From: Nocardioides marinus | GTDB taxonomy: Bacteria > Actinomycetota > Actinomycetes > Propionibacteriales > Nocardioidaceae | Length of the DNA: 64,000 nt | Assembly: GCF_013408145.1 (NCBI RefSeq) | Contig: NZ_JACBZI010000001.1 | Location: forward strand, 3,486,001-3,550,000 | Direction of reading: 5' to 3' | Part shown: positions 47,424-56,461 of the stretch, piece after piece | Numbering within the stretch: the first letter of the stretch is position 1 | Layout of the letters: the number at the start of each line of letters is the position of its first letter | Made by a program: the position numbers and the translations under genes | The notes under the pieces: generated by a model | Database searches by the model: none | What the model saw: only the letters and a program-made list of their open reading frames with translations | What the model was told of the DNA's origin: nothing

Positions 47424-48970
47424 CGCAGCTCGACGGCGACGGCCCGCTTCGGCACCCCCCGCAGCGCGACCCGCACCTGCCCGCGGCGCAGCCGGCCGGC
47501 GCCGACCCTCTCCTCGCCGACCCACGCGGTCACGCGGCCGGTCGGCCGGTGGCGCGGCGCAAGGAGCCTCGCCACCACGACCCCCGCCCTGCCCTTCAGG
47601 CGGGTGCGCTGGACCGTGATCCGCGTCGGCAGCCCGTCCTCGACGACCTTCGTGCCGTCGCCGCCCCGGGTGATGGTGAAGGCGTCGAGCAGGTCGCCGC
47701 GCCTTCGCTCGGTGGTGCTGGCCCCGCCCTTGGCACCGATCACCGAGCGGTAGACGAGCCGGTCCTGCGACACCGAGATCACCTGGTAGGTGGAGGTCTG
47801 CGCGTGCGCGAGCACCCGGGTCGCGTCGTTCTGCGTCCACACGTTGTCGTCGGCCGGGGCGAGGTCGTAGTACTTCGAGCCGGCCACGGAGACGACGTAC
47901 GTCGGCCCCACGTGCGTGCCGGGCCCGGTCTCGTTCTCGGTCAGGTGACCGCGTGCGTAGACGTGGTCGTGGCCCTGCAGCACCAGGTCGATCCCCAGCG
48001 CCTCGAAGGTCGGCAGCCAGAAGGCACGCAGCTGCGGGTTGTCGCGCCCCTCCGAGGCGCTGAAGACCGGGTGGTGGAAGAAGACGACCGTCCAGTCCAT
48101 CGGGTTCTCGGTGAGGGCGACCCGGCGCAGCCAGAGCGCCTGGTCGGGGGCACCGAGCTGCTGGTTGGCGTTGAGGCCGATGAACCGCACGCCCTGGTAG
48201 TCGGTGTAGTAGACGTCCTCGTGCCGCAGCAGCAGCGGCCCGTTGAGCGGGTACTCGTAGTGCGCGCGGTAGCCGGTGATGAGCTGGTCGCCGGAGTACT
48301 CGTGGTTGCCGGGGCTGGTCAGCGTCAGCGTCGAGGTGAGCAGCCGCTCGGCCCCGCGGAACCAGTCGCCCCACTCGGGGTCGTGGTCGGCCTCGTTGAT
48401 CTGGTCGCCCTCGTGCAGGGTCAGCCGGGCGTCGGGCTCGCTCCTCAGCGCGCGACGGACCACCGGCGGCCACCGGTCGGTGAGCCCGTTCTGGGCGTCG
48501 CCGAAGTAGAGGAAGGTGAACGGCTCACTGCCCTCGGCGGCCGTGCGCACCGGTCGCCAGCGGCTCCAGCCGGCCCCGCCGCCCACGCGGTACTCGTAGC
48601 CCGTGCCCGGCGCCAGGCCATCCATGAGGGCACTGTGGTGCTCGGCCTCGGGCTGCGACATCGCCGACTCCTCGTTCCACGAGGGGTACTCGCCGACCAG
48701 TGCCCGCTCGTCCGGCCGGCGCACCTGCGCCCGGTGGTCGTCGAGCCCGGCGGCGGTGCGCCAGGTGACCATCACCGAGGTCGTGGTGTCCTCGGTCGGG
48801 TTCAGCACGATCCGGTCCGGTACGCCGGTGGCCGGGTCGTCGGTCTCGGCGCCCGCCGGGGCCAGCAACCGGGGGCCGGGCACGACCGACTGGGTCGCCA
48901 GCGGGGTCAGCGCGAGGGCGGGGACGAGGAGCAGGGGCAGCAGCCGCGAGCGGCGGTGGAGGGGGCGCAC
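47369..48970 (-). CDS. secreted purple-acid-phosphatase-like metallophosphoesterase
   Basis: The 533-residue protein has a signal peptide (PLLLVPALALTPLAT core), an N-terminal fibronectin-like domain (residues ~50-145, TTTSVMVTWRTAAG and GLAPGTGYEYRVG), and a calcineurin-like phosphoesterase domain. The metal-binding motifs are present in order: FLYFGDAQNG, LHEGDQINEA, SPGNHEYSG, VVFFHHPVFS and LQGHDHVYARG. This is the purple acid phosphatase arrangement, acting on phosphomonoesters outside the cell. A C-terminal beta domain of ~90 basic residues follows and may bind the wall. The start is GTG. Confidence 0.92.
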   Translation of the reverse strand: MRPLHRRSRLLPLLLVPALALTPLATQSVVPGPRLLAPAGAETDDPATGVPDRIVLNPTEDTTTSVMVTWRTAAGLDDHRAQVRRPDERALVGEYPSWNEESAMSQPEAEHHSALMDGLAPGTGYEYRVGGGAGWSRWRPVRTAAEGSEPFTFLYFGDAQNGLTDRWPPVVRRALRSEPDARLTLHEGDQINEADHDPEWGDWFRGAERLLTSTLTLTSPGNHEYSGDQLITGYRAHYEYPLNGPLLLRHEDVYYTDYQGVRFIGLNANQQLGAPDQALWLRRVALTENPMDWTVVFFHHPVFSASEGRDNPQLRAFWLPTFEALGIDLVLQGHDHVYARGHLTENETGPGTHVGPTYVVSVAGSKYYDLAPADDNVWTQNDATRVLAHAQTSTYQVISVSQDRLVYRSVIGAKGGASTTERRRGDLLDAFTITRGGDGTKVVEDGLPTRITVQRTRLKGRAGVVVARLLAPRHRPTGRVTAWVGEERVGAGRLRRGQVRVALRGVPKRAVAVELRYSGDGRARAATRAVPLG

Positions 48971-49074
48971 GGGGCGGCACCCTGCGCTGCGCGGGTGACC
49001 AGTCCACCGGTTTCCCTCGACAGATATGTGAACATGTGTCAGATTCTGGGGACGTTCGTCCTGGAGGTCCCCCC

Positions 49075-51567
49075 ATGCCCGTCCCGTTCCGCCGCTCCCT
49101 GCGCCTGCTCCTGGCCACCGGCACCGCAGCCGCCGTCGTCGGCGGGGTCGCCGCCGTCGTGGAGCTCCCCGACCACGACCGCCCCGGCGGGTCGCAGGGC
49201 CTGCAGGACTACCACCGAGCCGCGAGCGGCGAGGGCATCACGCTCACCGACGTCCACGGCAACCCCGTGACGATCGGCGGGGACCACTCCCACGAGAGCT
49301 CGACCAACGAGGCCCTCTCCCGCGCCGGCGAGTCGGCCGCGGAGACGACCGACCCGACCAGCGCCGCCGAGCGGCGCGCGGCCGCGGCGTACGTCGACAG
49401 GGAACGCGCGATGCGCGACCCGAAGCTGCGCAAGGTCAAGGCCTACCCGCGCCGCAAGGACCACCCGCAGGACCGTTACGCCCTCGCCAACGGCTGCTAC
49501 ACCCTCGTGCCCGGCGGCACGCCGCTCTACTTCAAGCCCACCGCGCTGGGCACCTACCTCATCCAGGACCCCGACGCGCAGCTGCTGGTGCCCGGCGGCA
49601 CCGCCGCCGAGCCGTCGGAGGACGCCGTGTGGACCGCCGAGATGAGCGGCAGGAAGCTCACGCTCACCAACGCCGACCAGCCCCTCGAGGTCGGCGGCAC
49701 CACCGCCTTCCTCGCCACCGTCGCCGACGGCTGCACGGAGTACCCCGAGGCCGAGGTCAACGTCAGCGGCAACCCGCACGGTGGCGTGTCCGCCTTCCAG
49801 GAGGTCCGCGGCTACGTCGACGGGCACACCCACCACATGGCCTTCGAGTTCCTCGGCGGCGAGGCCCACTGCGGCAAGCCGTGGGACGAGTACGGCGCGC
49901 CGTACGCCCTGGTCGACTGCGAGGACCACACCTACACCGGCGGGTACGGCGGGGTGCTGGAGTCCGCACTGTCCGGCGAGGTGGGCCACGACCCGGTCGG
50001 CTGGCCGACCTTCGTGGACTGGCCCGCGCCGAACTCGTTGACCCACGAGGGCACCTACTACCGCTGGATGGAGCGCTCCTGGCGCGGCGGGCAGCGGTTG
50101 TTCGTCAACCTGCTGGTCGAGAACAACCAGCTCTGCCAGCTCTACCCGTTCAAGCGGAACTCCTGCGACGACATGGACTCCATCCGGCTGCAGGCAGCCG
50201 ACGCCTACGCCTTCCAGGACTACGTCGACGCGCAGTTCGGCGGCCCGGGCAAGGGGTTCTACCGGATCGTGAAGACGCCGTGGGAGGCGCGCAAGGTCAT
50301 CAACAGCGGCAAGATGGCCGTGGTCCTCGGCATCGAGACCTCGGTGCCGTTCGGGTGCACCTTCAAGAACGTCCCGCTGGTCGGTGACGTGCCGGCCTGC
50401 GACGAGGAGGCCATCGCCACCCAGCTCGACGAGGTCCACGACCTCGGCGTGCGACAGATGGAGCTGGTCAACAAGTTCGACAACGCCCTGTCCGGCATCG
50501 CCGGTGACGCGGGCGAGACCGGCGTCCTGGTCAACAGCGCCAACTTCCTCGAGACCGGCACCTTCTGGGACATGCGGCACTGCGAGCCGGAGGACGGCGA
50601 GAGCGCCGACAGGACGCAGTACGCCGCCCCCGACATCTCCGCGGGCCAGCAGGACGCGCTCTTCGGGGCGATCGCGATGCTGTCGGGTCCGCTGGCACTG
50701 CCGGCGCTGCCGCTCTACCCCACGCCGATGCACTGCAACAACCGCGGCCTCACGACGCTGGGCGAGTACACGATCAACGAGCTCGCGAAGCGCAGGATCA
50801 TCTTCGACCCCGACCACATGAGCGTGAAGGCCCGCAACGCCGCGCTCGACCAGATCGAGGAGATGGGCTACCACGGCCTGATCTCCAGCCACTCCTGGTC
50901 GACCGTGGACGCCTACCCCCGCGTCTACAAGGCCGGCGGCTTCATCACCCCCTACGCCGGCAGCAGCACCTCCTTCGTCGACAAGTGGCGCCGCCACCTC
51001 GGCTGGGCCGACCCGCGCTACTACTTCGGCATCGGGTACGGCGCCGACATCAACGGCCTCGGCGCCCAGGGCGGCCCGCGCGGGGCGGACGTCCCGAACC
51101 CGGTCACCTACCCGTTCCGGGGCCTCGGCGGCGTACGCGTGGACAAGCAGCGCGCCGGCGAGCGGGTCTGGGACCTCAACGTCGACGGTGTCGCGCAGTA
51201 CGGCCTCTACCCCGACTGGGTCCAGGACCTCTCGCTGGTGGCGGAGGCCTCCGGCAAGGGCGACGGGGAGAAGATCCTCGAGGACATGGCCCGTGGCGCC
51301 GAGGCCTACCTGCAGATGTGGGAGCGCGCGTACGGCGTGGCCCCCGACTCCTGCCGCAACCCCGGCAACCGACTGCCGGTCGGCACCGTGCAGAAGAAGC
51401 TGCGCCCCGGGATGAGCACCACCTCGGTGATGAAGGTCGTCGGCCAGCCCTACACCCGGCTGGGGAAGAGCTACGGCTTCTGCGCCAAGGACGGGAAGGG
51501 CACGAAGGTGGAGCTGACCGCGACGTTCAACGGCAAGGGCAAGCTCCGCAAGGTCAAGCGCACCTGA
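49075..51567 (+). CDS. secreted M19-like amidohydrolase-superfamily protein
   Basis: The 830-residue protein has a signal peptide (LRLLLATGTAAAVVGGVAAV), an N-terminal region of ~230 residues with a beta-sandwich look, and then a metal-hydrolase domain. It begins with GYVDGHTHHMAFEF (HxH), followed by VVLGIETS, LGVRQMELVNKFDNALSG, the FDPDHMSVKARNAALD segment like the DxSH region of membrane dipeptidases, and LISSHSW. A small C-terminal module ends in charged residues. The fold call is confident only at superfamily level; a substrate cannot be named. It is long for the family and not in an operon. Confidence 0.78.
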   Translation: MPVPFRRSLRLLLATGTAAAVVGGVAAVVELPDHDRPGGSQGLQDYHRAASGEGITLTDVHGNPVTIGGDHSHESSTNEALSRAGESAAETTDPTSAAERRAAAAYVDRERAMRDPKLRKVKAYPRRKDHPQDRYALANGCYTLVPGGTPLYFKPTALGTYLIQDPDAQLLVPGGTAAEPSEDAVWTAEMSGRKLTLTNADQPLEVGGTTAFLATVADGCTEYPEAEVNVSGNPHGGVSAFQEVRGYVDGHTHHMAFEFLGGEAHCGKPWDEYGAPYALVDCEDHTYTGGYGGVLESALSGEVGHDPVGWPTFVDWPAPNSLTHEGTYYRWMERSWRGGQRLFVNLLVENNQLCQLYPFKRNSCDDMDSIRLQAADAYAFQDYVDAQFGGPGKGFYRIVKTPWEARKVINSGKMAVVLGIETSVPFGCTFKNVPLVGDVPACDEEAIATQLDEVHDLGVRQMELVNKFDNALSGIAGDAGETGVLVNSANFLETGTFWDMRHCEPEDGESADRTQYAAPDISAGQQDALFGAIAMLSGPLALPALPLYPTPMHCNNRGLTTLGEYTINELAKRRIIFDPDHMSVKARNAALDQIEEMGYHGLISSHSWSTVDAYPRVYKAGGFITPYAGSSTSFVDKWRRHLGWADPRYYFGIGYGADINGLGAQGGPRGADVPNPVTYPFRGLGGVRVDKQRAGERVWDLNVDGVAQYGLYPDWVQDLSLVAEASGKGDGEKILEDMARGAEAYLQMWERAYGVAPDSCRNPGNRLPVGTVQKKLRPGMSTTSVMKVVGQPYTRLGKSYGFCAKDGKGTKVELTATFNGKGKLRKVKRT

Positions 51568-51572
51568 CCCTT

Positions 51573-51615
51573 CCGGTGGTCGAGCAACGAGCGCCAGCGA
51601 GCGGGCGTCGAGACC
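51573..51615 (+). repeat. interspersed GTCGAGACC-type repeat, copy C
   Basis: This 43-bp element starts CCGGTGGTCGAGCAACGAGC and ends GCGGGCGTCGAGACC. It lacks a few central bases relative to copies at 4039 and 28257. It lies 5 bp after the stop of the M19-like gene. Confidence 0.85.
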
Positions 51616-51636
51616 ACACACCGCCGCTCGAAGTTA

Positions 51637-51650
51637 CCTACCGGTAGGAT
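51637..51650 (+). promoter_or_regulatory. palindrome overlapping a -10 box
   Basis: CCTACCGGTAGG (51637-51648) is a perfect 12-bp palindrome. Its right half is part of a -10-like TAGGAT (51645-51650), about 100 bp before the Fe-S protein start. A repressor bound here would block the promoter. No regulator is adjacent, and the family is not assignable. Confidence 0.5.
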
Positions 51651-51751
51651 CATCCTCACCCCGGACGGGCCTGACGAGCATGGTCAGGCCCCCCTAGGCT
51701 CACGCGAGCACCTGCCGCCCCCTGGGCGGGTGCTGGGAGACGAGGAGATCC

Positions 51752-54700
51752 ATGCAGACCTTCGCCATCGTGGTGTCCCTGGCCTTCACCGCCGTCGCCG
51801 TCGTCATGACGGCCCGCGCGGTGCAGCAGATCCTCGGGACCGTGCGTCTCGGGCAGCCGGCCTCACGCTCCGACAACCCCGGCAAGCGGGCGGTGACGCT
51901 GCTCAAGGAGTCCTTCCTCCACACCCGGATGCTGCAGTGGCACTGGATCGGTGCGATGCACTGGTTCGTCTACGCCGCGTTCCTGCTGCTCTCGACCGCG
52001 GTGGCCACCGGCTACGTGCAGCTGTTCAAGCCCGACTTCGCGCTGCCGCTCATCGGTCACTTCTTCCTCTTCGAGTGGGCCAGTGAGGGCATCGGCCTGC
52101 TCGGCACGATCGGCATCATCTTCCTGGCCGTCTACCGCCAGCTGAACCACCCGCGCGACAAGGGCCGCAAGAGCCGGTTCTTCGGCTCCACCCAGTGGCA
52201 GGCCTACTTCGTCGAGGCGTTCGTGCTCGTCGAGAGCGCAGCGATCCTCTTCATCCGCGGCGCGGAGTACAACCTCGGCCAGCTCGACTCCGACCACCCC
52301 GAGGACTTCGACCGCTTCCACTTCCCGATCTCCGGGTTCGTCGGCGACGCGCTGTTCCCCGCGGGTGTCGAGGGCAACGAGGGCGCACTGGAGACCACCA
52401 TCGTGGTCATCGCGATGATCAAGGTCGTCCTGGCCATGGTCTGGCTGATCGTCATCTCCTCGAACCTCACGATGGGCATCGCCTGGCACCGCTTCACCGC
52501 GTGGTTCAACATCTTCTTCAAGCGCGAGTCGGTCGGCCGCGACACCGACGGCGCCACCACCGCGCTGGGCGGCATGAAGCCGCTGATGAACAACGGCAAG
52601 CCGGTCACCCTCGACGACATCGACGACCTCGACGAGGACGCCACGCTCGGCGTCGGCGCCATCGAGGACTTCTCCTGGAAGGGCATCCTCGACTTCTCGA
52701 CCTGCACCGAGTGCGGTCGCTGCCAGTCGCAGTGCCCGGCGTGGAACACCGACAAGCCGCTCTCGCCCAAGCTGCTCATCACCGCGATGCGCGACCACGC
52801 CTACGCCAAGGCGCCCTACCTCAAGGCGCCCGAGGGCGAGCGCGAGGCGCTGCTCGAGGGCAACACCGCCCTGGCCACCGAGGTCGAGAAGCCCCTGGTC
52901 GGCGAGACCGGCGGCCGCCTCGACGGGCTCGAGGACGGCGAGTGGTTCTACAACCCGGCCAACGGTGCCGCGGTGATCGACCCCGAGGTGCTGTGGAACT
53001 GCACCTCCTGCGGCGCCTGCGTCCAGCAGTGCCCCGTCGACATCGAGCACGTCGACCACATCATGGACATGCGCCGCCACCAGATCCTGGTGGAGTCGAA
53101 CTTCCCCGCCGAGCTCAACGGCCTGTTCAAGGGCCTGGAGAACAAGGGCAACCCCTGGAACATGTCGGGCTCGGCCCGGATGGACTGGGCCAAGGACCTG
53201 CCCTTCGACGTCAAGGTCGTCGGCGACGACATCGAGGACCTCGACTCCGTCGACTGGCTGTTCTGGGTCGGCTGCGCCGGGGCGTACGAGGACCGTGCGA
53301 AGAAGACCACGCGCGCCGTCGCCGAGCTGCTCGACATGGCGGGCGTGACCTTCGGGGTGCTCGGCAACGGCGAGACCTGCACCGGTGACCCCGCCCGCCG
53401 CGCAGGCAACGAGTTCGTGTTCCAGGGCCTGGCCCAGCAGAACGTCGAGAGCTTCAAGGAGTACAAGGTCAAGAAGGTCGTCTCGACCTGCGCCCACTGC
53501 TTCAACACGCTCAAGAACGAGTACAAGGAGTTCGGCGTCGAGCTCGAGGTCGTGCACCACACCCAGCTGCTCAACCGGCTGGTGCGCGAGGGCAAGCTGA
53601 CCCCCGTCAAGGACGGCGCCGGCGCCCACAAGCGCTCGATCACCTACCACGACCCCTGCTACATCGGCCGCCACAACGGCGTCTACTCGCCGCCCCGCGA
53701 GCTGCTGCAGGTGCTGCCGGGTGCCGAGGTCGTCGAGATGGAGCGCAACTCCGAGCGGTCCTTCTGCTGCGGCGCCGGTGGTGCCCGCATGTGGATGGAG
53801 GAGAACCTCGGCGAGCGGATCAACATCAACCGCACCACCGAGGCCGTCGGCACCGGTGCCGACCAGATCGCCGTCGGCTGCCCCTTCTGCCGCGTCATGC
53901 TCTCCGACGGGCTGACGATGAAGCAGTCCAAGGGCGAGGCCCGCGAGGAGGTCGAGGTCCTCGACGTCGCGCAGATGCTGCTCGCCTCGGTCAAGGGCGA
54001 GCAGGCCACCAAGCTGGCGCCCGGCCAGGGCGCTCCTGCTGCCCCGGCTGCCAAGGCCGCGCCCGCCAAGGCCGCGCCCGCCGGCGACACCGACGTGGCG
54101 ACCAAGGCCGAGCCCGAGGCCGGCGACGTGACCATCACCGAGGACACCGTCACCGAGACCGCGGACGCCGGCCCGGCCGCCAAGGCCTCCGGCGGCTCCT
54201 CGCTCTTCGACGACGCCTCCTCCATGCTCGACGACGAGCCCGCCGCCAAGGCAGCGCCGGCCGAGAAGACCGAGGACAAGGCAGAGGAGAAGGGCGGGTC
54301 GCTCTTCGACGACGCGTCGTCGATGTTCGACGAGCCCGCCGAGAAGACCGCCGACGAGCCGGCCGAGCCCGAGGCGAAGCAGGCCGCTCCGGCCGAGGAG
54401 AGCCTCTCCGGTGGCGGCTCCCTCTTCGACCTTGGCGGCGACGACGCTCCCGCTGACGAGAAGCCGGCCGAGAAGCCGACCGAGGCGAAGGCCGAGCCCG
54501 CCGAGGCGAAGCCTGCGAAGGCCGACCCCGAGCCGTCGACCGACCTGGGCTCGGGTGGCTCGCTGTTCGACCTGACCGCCGACGAGCCCGCTCCCGCCGG
54601 GGAGGCGCCGAAGGCCGAGGCGACCGAGGCACCCCAGGCTGCGGCGCCCACGACCGAGGCCGAGGCACCGGCGACCAAGGCGTCGGAGCCGAAGGAGTCG

Positions 54701-55309
54701 GTGGACCTCTCGGGCGGCGGTTCGCTCTTCGACATCCCCGCCGACGAGCCGGCACCGGCCTCCTCGACGGCGACCGAGGCCCCGGCCGAGGACGTGGCCG
54801 AGGCTGCGACCGAGGCCCCGACCGAGCCGGAGGCCGAGGAGAAGGCCGAGGAGAAGGCCGAGGAGAAGGCCGAGGAGAAGGCACCGGCGGCCGAGAAGCC
54901 GGCGGCCCCCGCGGTCGACCTGGACGCGGCCGGCTCGCTGTTCGACTTCGCCGCCCCGGAGAACGCCCCGGCCCCGGCCACTCCCGCGGCGCCGGAGACC
55001 CCGGCAGCCCAGGAGCAGGTCGAGGCCCCGGCCGAGCAGACGAGCGAGGAGCCGGCAGAGGCAGCCGAGCCCGAGTCCGCGGCCCGGTCCACCGAGGAGG
55101 ACCAGTCCGGCGACGAGGCCCCGGCCGGCGACGAGGCCGACCAGCCGGCCGATGACGCGTCCCAGCCGGCAGAGGCAGCCGAGGCCGAGCCGGCGGCGGA
55201 GCCCGAGCCCGCGGCCGAGGAGAAGCCCAAGCCGGTGTCGAGCGGCGAGGCCCACCAGCCCCGCACCGACGCCGACATCGACGGCGCGGAGTCGCTCTTC
55301 GACCTCTGA
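51752..55309 (+). CDS. membrane Fe-S oxidoreductase (HdrD/GlpC-like) with SLFD-repeat tail
   Basis: The 1185-residue protein has four domains. Residues 1-260 hold about five membrane helices (for example FAIVVSLAFTAVAVVMTA and TIVVIAMIKVVLAMVWLIV). Two [4Fe-4S] motifs follow at ~318 (CTECGRCQSQCP) and ~417 (CTSCGACVQQCP). Two CCG domains of the heterodisulfide-reductase type span ~500-720, with CCGAGGARMW near 673. Actinobacterial relatives end near residue 750; here a ~430-residue Ala/Glu/Pro-rich acidic tail is added. It carries seven SLFD motifs (about residues 817, 850, 889, 936, 990, 1060 and the C-terminus). The core should pass electrons between a quinone pool and a soluble partner; the tail's role is unknown. 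The start has GAGGAG upstream. Confidence 0.93.
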   Translation: MQTFAIVVSLAFTAVAVVMTARAVQQILGTVRLGQPASRSDNPGKRAVTLLKESFLHTRMLQWHWIGAMHWFVYAAFLLLSTAVATGYVQLFKPDFALPLIGHFFLFEWASEGIGLLGTIGIIFLAVYRQLNHPRDKGRKSRFFGSTQWQAYFVEAFVLVESAAILFIRGAEYNLGQLDSDHPEDFDRFHFPISGFVGDALFPAGVEGNEGALETTIVVIAMIKVVLAMVWLIVISSNLTMGIAWHRFTAWFNIFFKRESVGRDTDGATTALGGMKPLMNNGKPVTLDDIDDLDEDATLGVGAIEDFSWKGILDFSTCTECGRCQSQCPAWNTDKPLSPKLLITAMRDHAYAKAPYLKAPEGEREALLEGNTALATEVEKPLVGETGGRLDGLEDGEWFYNPANGAAVIDPEVLWNCTSCGACVQQCPVDIEHVDHIMDMRRHQILVESNFPAELNGLFKGLENKGNPWNMSGSARMDWAKDLPFDVKVVGDDIEDLDSVDWLFWVGCAGAYEDRAKKTTRAVAELLDMAGVTFGVLGNGETCTGDPARRAGNEFVFQGLAQQNVESFKEYKVKKVVSTCAHCFNTLKNEYKEFGVELEVVHHTQLLNRLVREGKLTPVKDGAGAHKRSITYHDPCYIGRHNGVYSPPRELLQVLPGAEVVEMERNSERSFCCGAGGARMWMEENLGERININRTTEAVGTGADQIAVGCPFCRVMLSDGLTMKQSKGEAREEVEVLDVAQMLLASVKGEQATKLAPGQGAPAAPAAKAAPAKAAPAGDTDVATKAEPEAGDVTITEDTVTETADAGPAAKASGGSSLFDDASSMLDDEPAAKAAPAEKTEDKAEEKGGSLFDDASSMFDEPAEKTADEPAEPEAKQAAPAEESLSGGGSLFDLGGDDAPADEKPAEKPTEAKAEPAEAKPAKADPEPSTDLGSGGSLFDLTADEPAPAGEAPKAEATEAPQAAAPTTEAEAPATKASEPKESVDLSGGGSLFDIPADEPAPASSTATEAPAEDVAEAATEAPTEPEAEEKAEEKAEEKAEEKAPAAEKPAAPAVDLDAAGSLFDFAAPENAPAPATPAAPETPAAQEQVEAPAEQTSEEPAEAAEPESAARSTEEDQSGDEAPAGDEADQPADDASQPAEAAEAEPAAEPEPAAEEKPKPVSSGEAHQPRTDADIDGAESLFDL

Positions 55310-55335
55310 GTCGGCGCAAGAACAACGCAAGGACG

Positions 55336-55384
55336 AAAGTGTGGAGCCCCGGATCAACCTGGTTGATCCGGGGCTCCACACTTT
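55336..55384. terminator. 24-bp perfect-stem hairpin
   Basis: 55336-55359 pairs without mismatch with 55361-55384 around a single T (in practice a few pairs open at the apex). The stem starts AAAGTGTGGAGCCCC. It lies between the convergent Fe-S and DUF559-type genes, and the last codons and stop of the latter are inside it. Confidence 0.88.
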
Positions 55385-56313
55385 CCGCACCGCTGCGTCA
55401 CGCCACTCCAGCCGCGGGACGCCAGCACCCGCGCCACCCGGTCCGCGGTGGCGCAGGAGCGGGACAGCACCTGGCCGTACCCGAGCCGCAGCGTCTGCCC
55501 GCCCGCGGCGGCGGTGGCGAGGTCACGGTCCAGGTCGCGGTCCCGGTCGGTCATGACCACGTGGTCGAACCGACCGTCCAGCTCGACGACCAGTCCCCAC
55601 TCCTCGTAGGCGACGTCCTGCCACATCGTCCGACCACGGTGCTCCGCCCGGGCCTGGCGCCGTCCCACCGGCAACCCGTGGGGCCGCTCGACGCGGGCCA
55701 GGTACTCCCGCTCGAGCACGGAGCACGAGCCCGCCTCCACGTCGTCGAGCACCGCTCCGATCAGGGCGCGACGCGGCACCCACGGGCGGCCGTCGAGCGC
55801 GGCGCGCAACCTGGCCGCCGTCGTACGCCGCCCGCCGGCTGCGTCCGCGAGGGCCGCGATGGTGCCCAGCTCGTCCGGCGCCCCCAGCGCCACGTCGAGG
55901 ACCGCCTCCTCCAGGCGCACCCGGGGCGGGCCGAGGTTCCAGAGGACTCGGTCGCCGAAGCCCGACCGCCGGTGGAGCACGATGCCCGGAGGGGCGGTGA
56001 GCCGGCGGTCCCGGTCGACCACGACGTGCAACCGGTCCACGTCCCTGCTACGTCGCCCGGGCCCCTCGAAGGCACGCCAGGCGGACTGGTCGGCCAGCGC
56101 CGCCGGCCAGGCCCAGAGCACGGCTGCCCAGGCGCGTTGCTGCCACGAGGGCGGGCCGGTGTGGTCGACGTACACCCCGCGCTGCACCTCCACCAGCTCG
56201 CGCCGCCGGACCAGACGGGCGACCGTTGTCCGGTCCATGCCCGGGAGCGAGAGCAGCTGACGGCGTGCGACCACGCCGTCCTGGTCACGCAGCAGCCGGG
56301 CGAGGTCGTCCAT
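55354..56313 (-). CDS. AbiEi-like N-terminus with DUF559-type C-terminus
   Basis: The 319-residue protein begins with a winged-helix segment like those of AbiEi-type antitoxins and related proteins (LARLLRDQDGVVARRQLLSL, then LVRRRELVEVQRGVYVD). The C-terminal part, EWGLVVELDGRFDHVVMTDRDRDLDRDLATAAAG, carries the E-x-D...D pattern of the DUF559/Vsr-like nuclease fold (D-G-x-x-H position is DGRFDH). Such proteins are common in actinobacteria and their role is unproven; no toxin gene is adjacent. The ATG at 56313 is chosen for the family N-terminus. The last residues, CGKCGAPDQPG, are encoded by the terminator hairpin. Confidence 0.8.
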   Translation of the reverse strand: MDDLARLLRDQDGVVARRQLLSLPGMDRTTVARLVRRRELVEVQRGVYVDHTGPPSWQQRAWAAVLWAWPAALADQSAWRAFEGPGRRSRDVDRLHVVVDRDRRLTAPPGIVLHRRSGFGDRVLWNLGPPRVRLEEAVLDVALGAPDELGTIAALADAAGGRRTTAARLRAALDGRPWVPRRALIGAVLDDVEAGSCSVLEREYLARVERPHGLPVGRRQARAEHRGRTMWQDVAYEEWGLVVELDGRFDHVVMTDRDRDLDRDLATAAAGGQTLRLGYGQVLSRSCATADRVARVLASRGWSGVTQRCGKCGAPDQPG

Positions 56314-56461
56314 GCAGGCACCCTTCCCGGGCGGTGCCGCCACGCCACGTCGTCCGGCGCCACCTGTGGAGGACCGCCGAGCACCCGTGGACGCCCGTGA
56401 CGACGCTCACGCCGGGTCGTTAGCCTCCGTGACGCACCGTCGACTCCGGAGGTCCCCCGCC

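Noticed and set aside
51863..55390. 1175-codon open frame antisense to the Fe-S protein
   Set aside because: Entirely opposite a protein with clear Fe-S motifs; low-complexity Leu/Gly/Arg sequence.
55354..56313. Complete type IV toxin-antitoxin (AbiE) system
   Set aside because: Only an AbiEi-like N-terminal helix-turn-helix is seen, fused to a DUF559-type domain; no AbiEii nucleotidyltransferase gene is adjacent.
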